Below are positions 56,332 through 64,000 of a stretch of DNA of 64,000 nucleotides, in pieces. Within the stretch, counting starts at the first letter, position 1. Every line of letters starts with the position of its first letter. The position numbers were made by a program, and so were the translations under genes. The notes under the pieces are model-generated. The model was not told where the DNA came from. It saw nothing but the letters and a program-made list of their open reading frames with translations, and did no database searches. The stretch comes from Megaustenia siamemsis (taxonomy: Eukaryota > Mollusca > Gastropoda > Stylommatophora > Ariophantidae), in contig JAVIAB010000092.1 in NCBI GenBank assembly GCA_032433765.1, positions 36,916,853 to 36,980,852 of the forward strand, written 5' to 3'.

Positions 56332-57954
56332 ATTGAAGACAAATTAGTCTTCACAGAAAAGAGGAAGAGAAGCACTATGAGACAAACTCATTTATGAATT
56401 TAGAAACATAAAAATAAATTAGGGCATTATACAATAACTACCACCACAGTATGCCATCAGTCTGGCTTCATTCAAAGCATGAATAGGGCAGATTGATAGA
56501 TAATTTCACAGAAACCATACAATGGCTTGTAAACAAAACTGGTTGGTGCAAACATCTTGTGGACAACTTTCCTTCCCCACAAAGTTTTATGGCTTACAGA
56601 ATAAGATCCATATTTAATATTTTAATTGCATTTCCATTTTTTTAGATCTTAAATTATTGTATCACCATCTCTAGTCAAGAAAAATGTTGAGTGCTTTCTA
56701 TGTATTTATTAAGCTGCACTCATGACAACATACTGTAGTCTATAGATTCATATCTCTTAAGCTCTTCAGTGGTCAGCATAGTGATCTTTACTCAGTTTAA
56801 TATTTAACATTTTGCTCTTGATTATTTGCTTATAATGACTTTTTGTTCTTTGGCAAAGAAATGTTATTTATTTCTGATTATTCTAAAGATAAAAGTTGAA
56901 AGGCATATAACTCTTTAGATAGAGCTTTGCAGAAGGATGCATTCTGATCATGAGAAGTGCCCCCTTGTTGAGTAAGCATTTTGGCTATTTAGTTGCTTGA
57001 CTTCTCAGATAGACAGAATTATATGGGTCATAATTCTTTGGTGTTTTCCTTTTCTTGTTGCATTTTGAACCTGAAAGCTCATAAAACATTCTATTAAATA
57101 TATAACGAACCATAGCTTGTTTTTAAACTGTCGCCTACAAGAGACTTTCTGACAAAATCTAGTATCATTTGTCACATATCAACCTTTGTTACTAAGTACT
57201 CATGTATTTTTAATTGTTTGGCTCCTTTGGTCCGATTAGATCCTATCTGCCTTGTCTATTAATAATGCGACCAACAGCTATGTAAATCCTAGCCACCTTT
57301 TTTCTGCCATTTTTCAGATCACTGTTTAGCTTTAGTGTTTACATGTCTTTGTTTATTTTTAGAATAGTATTTGTTGATTTTTGTATATTTCTTATATCGT
57401 ACCCGATGAAGGCTTTTGCAGAAAAATCTTAGTTTGTCTCGTCTATTAGTTTAGCTGCATAATACCATTATGTGTTTATTTTACAAATTCATGTTCACAT
57501 CTTCTGTATCATCGTGCTAATAACAGCAGGGAAGAGCACTGGCTTCCTCACTTCCAAATACTCTTGGATACTTATATCTTCTTTCATTGAGTCAGAGAGC
57601 TCATTCTCAAATGGTATCTGTTTCAGGAAGATAGATACTATCAGGTTACACAGTTAACAATCCTACACTATTACCATTATACTTTTATTGGTTGTTATCA
57701 GTGAATACTTATTTTTATTAAAAGCTGAACTTGTTTTTATTTTTCTACATGTATTAATACTACATTTTTGAGTATTCTCACTGGCATGTACCAAAGAATT
57801 TAGCATAGTGTATAAAAGACATAAAAGTTTATTTTACAAAGCAAGATATAAAATGATCTTGTCATCAATTAGTCATTTCTGAGGGAAAGTCATTGCATAC
57901 TAATTTTATTCCTTCTCTTTTTTTTTTCTAGCACTCACCTGATGACTACTAAAG
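56332..57954. other. No gene or clear repeat recognised
   Basis: AT-rich DNA; short open frames here lack support. Confidence 0.35.
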
Positions 57955-58255
57955 GAATGAATAGTTCTCTTCATTGTCCGCCCTGAAAAGGATATTAAGT
58001 AGGCATAGGTGTGTTGTAGTTGGGTTGTGATATTTGCTCCTTTCAACCCAACACATCCAACTTTAGCATATCATTTTAGTATTGGTTGCCTTCTCTTTTT
58101 GATTCATACTTGCTCACCCAGACTGAATAGTCTGTTTCCAGGAGTACCACTTGCAGGTTGAGTAGGGTCATGATTGGCTGTGGTTTTCCAGTTCTGATGC
58201 TCACAGTCAGCTGTGGATTGTTGACTGCTCCCAGCTCTGTTTCTAGTAAACTTTT
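57955..58255 (+). repeat. Family L, copy near 58.1 kb
   Basis: GACTACTAAAGGAATGAATA, CTCCTTTCAACCCAACACAT, GATTCATACTTGCTCACCCA and GCACTTGCAGGTTGAG-like blocks. The longest match to copy 2 begins at GATGACTACTAAAGGAAT, so the family's 5' part is also shared. Confidence 0.65.
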
Positions 58256-58424
58256 TTGGCCCAGAAATTTTATTCTAAAGTGCATGGAAAAGTATGCACA
58301 ATAAATTTCAGGACTCAAAGTGGCTCCTCAGCAATACCCAGTGTACGGGTTGTGATGACCAAACAGCATATCCTTTGTAATATCTCATACAACATGCCAC
58401 TCTACTGTTGCCTTGTACCAAGGA

Positions 58425-58657
58425 AGAAAAATGATGGGTTATACATGCCTCCAGGCATGTCATAGGAGGCGACTTAGGAGGTTGATTGATGGCTTAACAT
58501 GCTGTTACTGTAAAAAGTATTGTTATGGATACAGAGCCATAGATTTTAGAAGCAGCAATCTCTGCAATATGTGCCATTTTGGCACGCAAGGTTTCTGTTT
58601 TTGAGATTGTGGTTCTGCCCTATGTGCTGTCTTCGGCTCAAAAGGACAGTAGATAGA
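58425..58657 (+). mobile_element. Short element K, copy 3
   Basis: CAGGCATGTCATAGGAGGCG, TGTAAAAAGTATTGTTATGG, TTTTGGCACGCAAGG and GGCTCAAAAGGACAGTAGAT AGATA. A Cys-rich frame (CCYCKKYCYGYRAIDFRSS, then LCNMCHFG) is present as in copy 2. Confidence 0.65.
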
Positions 58658-58777
58658 TACAATTTTTATGGTCAGTGTTTGAAGCATTCTGAAATGAACA
58701 AAAGGAAGAAATACACTCTCCCCTAAATTAAGCAACTGTCTCTTTACTGAGCCTTTATTCTTCTGTATATTTCACAC

Positions 58778-60273
58778 TCAGAGAAGAAGTGGAAGATTCC
58801 TTGCGCAATATGAAAGCAGGAAAAGCCCCTGGACCGGATAATATAACTAAAGAAGAGATTGAAGCCATGGGTGATTTTGGAATAGAAATAATAACAAAAA
58901 TATTGAATAATATCTACAAAAGCGGATATATACCAGACGTCTTGCTAAAATCAATATTCATAGCCCTACCAAAGAAATCGGGTGCGATTGAATGCGATGA
59001 TCATCGCACAATAAGCCTTATGAGTCACATGACTTAAGATATTACTAAGAATCATCATGCGAAGAGTGCGAAACAAAATCAGTCTAGAAATTAGCGATGA
59101 ACAGTGTGGTTTTGTTGGAGGTAAAGGAACGAGCAATGCCATATATATCAAGATCTTTAGTAGAAAGAGCCATAGAGGTGAAAACAGATCTATACCTATG
59201 TTTCATAGATTACACCAAGGCATTTGACAAAGTAAAGCACCAAGAAATAATGAACATTTTAGAAAGCATAAACGTAGACAGCAAAGATCTAAGAATAATA
59301 AAGAACATGTACTGGCAACAAACAGCGGCCATAAGAACTGGAAACCAATAGGGAATGTTTCAACAAATAAAACAGGGTGTTAGACAAGGTTGTGTGCTGT
59401 CACCAGATTTGTTTAATATTTATAGTGAGATTATTTTAAGATCCATAAGGGGCTTGCCTGGAATAACAATTGGAGGTCACAATATAAACAATCTAAGGTA
59501 TGCTGATGATACAGTCTTAATCGCTAAGAGTGAAAATGAGTTACAAGAAATGTTGGACATTATAGTGGAAGAAAGCAAAAATAAAGGACTCAGCCTTAAT
59601 AGCAAAAAGACAGAAGTAATGGTAACAACAAAGAAAAAGACATCACCTCAGTGCGCAAAATAAAGACAAGTGGAACAATATTAAAACAGGTAAATGAATT
59701 TAAATATTTGGGAACCTTGTTAACCTCAGATGGAAGAAGTACAAAAGAGGTGAGATGCAGAATGGCTCTGACAAAGGCAGATTTCCAGAAAATGAGGAAG
59801 ATACTATGCAATCCATTTTTGACAACAGAAACAAGAAAAAGAGTTCTTAATTGTTATGTAGAGCCAGTCTTAACATATGGATGTGAATCATGGACAATAG
59901 GACAACAGACAAGAAAATCACTGGAGTCTAGAAATGTGGTTTTACAGAAGAATGTTGAGAATACCATGAACAGCTAAGAAGAGTAATGAAAATGTTCTGA
60001 AAGAGGTCAAAGCAAAAAGAGAGCTAATCTCCAATATTAGGAAGAAACAATCATCATTTTTTTGCCATGTAATGAGAAGAAAACAACTGGAATATATTGT
60101 AATAACTGGAAAAATTGAGGGACGAAGAGATAGAGGAAAGCAAAGAGAGAAAATATTGACAGAGTAAGAGAATGGCTCGGCAGAAGGTCAACAACAGAAA
60201 TTATAAAGAAGAGATCAAAAGTTGTGTAGAGACAAGCTCACCTACGCCAGTAGGCCGGTACTTGATGATGATG
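58778..60273 (+). mobile_element. RTE-like LINE (family E), 5'-truncated, with TSD
   Basis: ATATTTCACAC at 58767-58777 and 60274-60284 is an 11-bp duplication. Conceptual product: [131 protein letters not shown], and a degraded C-terminus ending CGGTACTTGATGATGATG. The YADD catalytic box is intact; four or five stops or frameshifts break the frame. Confidence 0.9.
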
Positions 60274-60284
60274 ATATTTCACAC

Positions 60285-62160
60285 CCAACAAGAAAAGACA
60301 AGCCTCATAGATCTTCCACAGTGCATGTTGACAATGAAACTCATTTTGTATGAGCCTTTGCATGGGTGAATGTTTCTCAGTTATCACAGCCTCCAAATTA
60401 CTAAGGAGCTGTTTTGTGTCTTGAAATAGTTTTCATTGTGCATGCATTTTAAAAGATTCCTGTGATTTAATGTCTTTTCTCTGCATGATCATACTTATAA
60501 AATGTATGCTGGCATGTGTGGTGATTGGTTATATATAAAATATATGTTTAAAGAAATGCATAATGAGAAATTTTACAGAGTATGGGTAACTTATACATGT
60601 TTTAAGTTTGTTGTTTATATATTAGAATAAGGATTTATTGATACTTTTGTTTACGAATGTAAATAGCTATTTTTTTTTATTTTACAAGATTTAACTGTTG
60701 TGACTGTCATCAGCACAAGTCTTCTTAGAATCTCAATTTCTGTGCCAAGCATGTAAAACACAAATCATACAAAGGTACAAATATGATCTTTAAATGGTTG
60801 TTTTAACTTGTTTTTTAATCATTAATATTTTTGATGATTTTTTAGGTCATTACCTCATAGGTTTTGAGCTTTCAAACATGATCTTTATCCTCATTTTTAA
60901 AATATTTCTTTATCAAATGTTTGAGATAAAGTTTGAAACAGAAATGATATTCTTATTCACAATTGTTTGTGAATATTCATTCAGTCTAGTCCATTTTGTT
61001 CACTTGTACAGGATGTTTTTTCACAGAGTTATAGTTGGTAACAGGCTGTAGCATCTGTGTATTTCAGTCCTGCGCATATTATTTCAGTTTATTTAACATG
61101 ATGAGGAAACCAATCTTCATAAATCGTCTTCCAGGATAGAGGAACAGCATATATTTAAATAAGCCAAATACAAGGATCTCACCACTAAGCTGAGACAGCA
61201 TGGATTCCAGGTCAGAATATATGCTATGAAAACTTGTGCCAGAGGACTCATGACCTCCCCCCTTTACAACCTATAAAGAGGCTAGGAATTAAGGGAGTAA
61301 TGCAAACAAGAGCAATGAAGGCTATTACTGAGTCAGCCGAAAAAGCATCATGCTGGTTCTGGCAAAACCAAGACCTATCCACAATATCAGAATAATCTGA
61401 TATTCAGACAATTAGGTGATTAATTTACACACTGACCACTCCTGTATGCCATATAACTCCACAGCATAGGGACAGTTTAATCCTAGAATATCCAAGGAGC
61501 GGACATGTGATAGGAAATTACATCATTGACCGTGGGTGAACCACACCTGATGTTTGCATTACAAACAGTTTAAAGTAGTGGAGTTCCAAATCCGACCTAT
61601 CTTTATCACCTTTTAACAGTTACCAATCCACGTCTTCATGCCAAAATATACCATGGCAAAAAGCTGCATGTAGGGAGATGTATATAAAAGGACATTCCAA
61701 ATACTAGCCATTTAGACTGCTGCTACCACAAAGAGGACATCATTGTGCTGGCTTAATGCTAAGACAAGTAAGTATACGATCAGGTATAGACCGTACATTC
61801 GACCAGAAGTGTTGCGTAGAATAAGTGTCAATTTTTAGAGCCGAATATATTGTAAGCTTTAGAATTGAATGGAGCAGGAGGTCGACACCTGGGAGTCATG
61901 GCATGAGTGTCAAGAAGCTAAAGAGCAGATACACTTGCTCAATGGGGGTCTCTTCTGATCATCACATGGCCTCCTGCTGCAAAGCTCTGTATAAAGATTT
62001 TCCTATTACCATTAAAGTAAGTAAAGGTTCCCTCCACACCGTGCTAGGCTTCAGTAATAGAACATTTATTATCCTCTTCCACACGTTAGACAATGTAATT
62101 GATAGTCCCACTTTTGTTCCTGTAGTCAGTGAAGTGTGGGAAGCTGTCATTTTTTGGGTT
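60285..62160. other. No gene recognised
   Basis: AT-rich until about 61.0 kb. A less AT-rich stretch follows (61.1-62.16 kb) with a 154-codon plus-strand frame from 61825 that runs into LINE-J-like sequence and resembles no family I know. It is possibly the 5' part of an old element whose tail is at 62.17-62.28 kb. Confidence 0.35.
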
Positions 62161-62167
62161 GATCCAT

Positions 62168-62288
62168 TGTGTAGTAAAAGATCTTTGCAAGGATTGAGAC
62201 TGCTAGAAAGAAAATTTCTAAACAGGGAAAGAATATCTGAGTTTATGCCCTGTGGGCCGATTATGGCTCGAAAGATTGATTGTAGTTG
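62168..62288 (+). mobile_element. Diverged LINE J-type 3' end
   Basis: AAAAGATCTTTGCAAGGATT, GACTGCTAGAAAGAAAATTT and GGGCCGATTATGGCTCGAAA GATTGATTG match the J 3' UTR and its derivative with many changes. Confidence 0.65.
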
Positions 62289-62351
62289 AGGCTAGGACAG
62301 TGAACACATACTATTATAATGTGTTCATCTTCTCATGCCATAAACAAGACT

Positions 62352-62612
62352 GTCAATATAGTTTGAGTGAAGTTGTTGATGTCAAATATAGTTTGAGTGA
62401 AGTTGTTGATGTCAAATATAGTTTGAGTGAAGTTGTTGATGTCAAATATAGTTTGAGTGAAGTTGTTGATGTCAAATATAGTTTGAGTGAAGTTGTTGAT
62501 GTCAAATATAGTTTGAGTTGTTGATGTCAAATATAGTTTGAGTGAAGTTTTTGATGTCAATATAGTTTGAGTGAAGTTTTTGATGTCAAATATAGTTTGA
62601 GTGAAGTTGTTG
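62352..62612 (+). repeat. 30-bp tandem repeat, about nine units
   Basis: Unit GTCAAATATAGTTTGAGTGA AGTTGTTGAT, five near-perfect copies then shortened variants. Because the unit is a multiple of three it makes open frames on both strands; neither looks like a gene. Confidence 0.95.
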
Positions 62613-62939
62613 AATACATATAGCTCCTTTACAGCTTCTTGTATATTACAATTTGTACATTAAAAATTATTTTAATATAAACTATAAACTAGATACATAT
62701 ATGAAACGTTATGACTAAATTTATGCCTTATATTTCTGCTTTTTAAATTAATTTTACTTTAAAAAATAGAACACTCTGTAAAATGTTTTGTATGTCAATT
62801 GCTATTACAAAAATTACTTGCTGAAACCATTTGCCCAATAAGAGTTATTTTATAATTCAACCTTTTTAAAAACATTTTACTTAGTAGGTCTTAGCATCGT
62901 ATATTAATATTATTAAAATATTGGTGTATTGAGTTATTA

Positions 62940-63193
62940 GGGAGCCAAAATAGCTCAGTGGTTAATGAACTGGACTACAAAGGACAAGAGGTAGGGTTCG
63001 ATCCCAACTGATGGCTTCCGGTTCACCCAGCCTTAATGGGTATCAGATTTTTTTCTGGGAAAGTAAAGCGGCACAGGCGTAATACAGACCACATTACCCC
63101 AAAAATCATGTGCTGAAGGTCTGTAAAATTTATGTGACCTAACACCATATTCCCTATACGCCACTTGGCGTGACGGGGGTTTTTACTTTTACT
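62940..63193 (+). mobile_element. SINE family S1, copy 4
   Basis: A box TAGCTCAGTGG, B box GGTTCGATCCC and complete body. TATTGAGTTATTA before and TATTGTGTTATTA after (one mismatch) form a likely 13-bp duplication. Confidence 0.9.
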
Positions 63194-63206
63194 TATTGTG
63201 TTATTA

Positions 63207-64000
63207 ACATTATGTCTAATATTTTAAAACTATTTCAGCTCCTGCATGTATTTCAATAAAGTTAGGAACTTCTGTTTCATAGTAATTAGCTGACATTTCA
63301 AGATGGCTTTCATAATTTTGTGGACCCTTTGAAGAGCAGACAACTGTCATATTACAAAATGACAGTGGAGCAGATTTTGCTTAGAAAACTACAATGCATA
63401 GATTGGTTTATAAGTTTCATTGAAAAAAATAAATTATACTCATAAAATCTGCTTTTAATTAAAGTATTTTATTATATTATTTTGCACATAACTATTTCGT
63501 ATTAAGAACATATCAAAATTTCTACAATTCTGTTTTATTTTAACCCAAATCACACTCGTAACTCATTTTTGCTCAACAAGAATTTAAATTATTCATGCTG
63601 ATATTTTAATGTCACTTTTCAAGCGATTCAGAATTGTCTTTCACATTTGCCATAATCTACTTATCGCTTATGTAGCTGTTTTAATGCCTTTATGCAACTT
63701 TCATTTTTTGTTTTAAAATTAAAAACATTCCATTGTTTAAATGTGATATTTACATGCATTGCAAAATTGTCTTTGATGATAAACCCACTATTTGAGGATT
63801 TGCTTTCCAATTACACCATTATAGGGTTAAAGTTCACCAAATGTGTGACAGTTCAATGCAGAACAAATGCATTGAATAGCAAATCAATATGGTGCAGTAA
63901 ATGAAAGATTACTACCAATAAACATTAATCATGCCAAAGATAAATATGTTGGGCTGAAAGGTGTAGATATTGCCTGCCAAAAACTAGTGAGCAACATTCT
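63207..64000. other. No gene recognised; family L start at the edge
   Basis: AT-rich DNA. The last 70 bases (63930-64000, CATGCCAAAGATAAATATGT then GGGCTGAAAGGTGTAGATAT) match the minus-strand 3' module of family L, which continues beyond the window. Confidence 0.45.

Noticed and set aside
61825..62289. 154-codon frame as a host gene
   Set aside because: Its last third runs into a LINE-J-type 3' end and nothing resembles a known domain; it is more likely chance or element-derived.
62252..62560. Open frames with repeated SLSEVVDVKY and FDINNFTQTI on opposite strands
   Set aside because: They arise from a 30-bp tandem repeat whose length is divisible by three.
62352..62612. CRISPR-like array
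   Set aside because: Units are contiguous with no spacers, and the genome is eukaryotic.

Overview
This window is AT-rich animal nuclear DNA with split genes (GT..AG introns of several kb). Two conserved metazoan genes anchor it: a TCERG1/CA150 orthologue on the minus strand and a LARP6 orthologue on the plus strand. Retrotransposon load is very high: RTE-like, I-like and Penelope-like elements plus several tRNA-derived SINE families. The host is most likely a lophotrochozoan, plausibly a gastropod mollusc. That is an inference from gene and repeat content; no lineage marker settles it.

Layout. TCERG1 runs right to left. Its start codon is at 42800 and fourteen coding exons, all in matching phase, can be joined down to 13279. 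They give 863 residues: a Gly/Pro/Met-rich N-terminus, three WW domains, an acidic/lysine linker, FF1 and FF2. The exons for FF3-FF6 were not found and probably lie left of the window. The introns are filled with transposons, including a full-length LINE with an intact 980-residue EN-RT ORF (15823-18987).

Between the divergent TCERG1 and LARP6 starts (42.8-53.0 kb) lie a stack of nested insertions (43.2-45.7 kb), a LINE-derived non-autonomous element (45.8-46.05 kb), a truncated LINE (47.6-48.66 kb), a single-exon EGF-like reading frame with one frameshift (48.7-49.3 kb), and a roughly 34-40 bp minisatellite that encloses a retroelement RNase H domain (49.3-51.4 kb). LARP6 (53003-54586) is one uninterrupted exon of 527 codons. 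The last 9 kb holds truncated LINEs, SINEs and a 30-bp tandem repeat, with no host gene recognised.

The most distinctive biology is in the mobile DNA. Many insertions keep readable target-site duplications (TSDs), so nested orders can be read directly. One Penelope-like copy keeps a GIY-YIG endonuclease region and a hammerhead-ribozyme-like core. A second is a large inverted repeat enclosing a near-perfect 157-bp copy of DNA found 1.3 kb away. A short element consists of the 5' UTR of the intact LINE joined to its 3' end. The two host genes act separately: TCERG1 couples transcription elongation with splicing, and LARP6 binds RNA.
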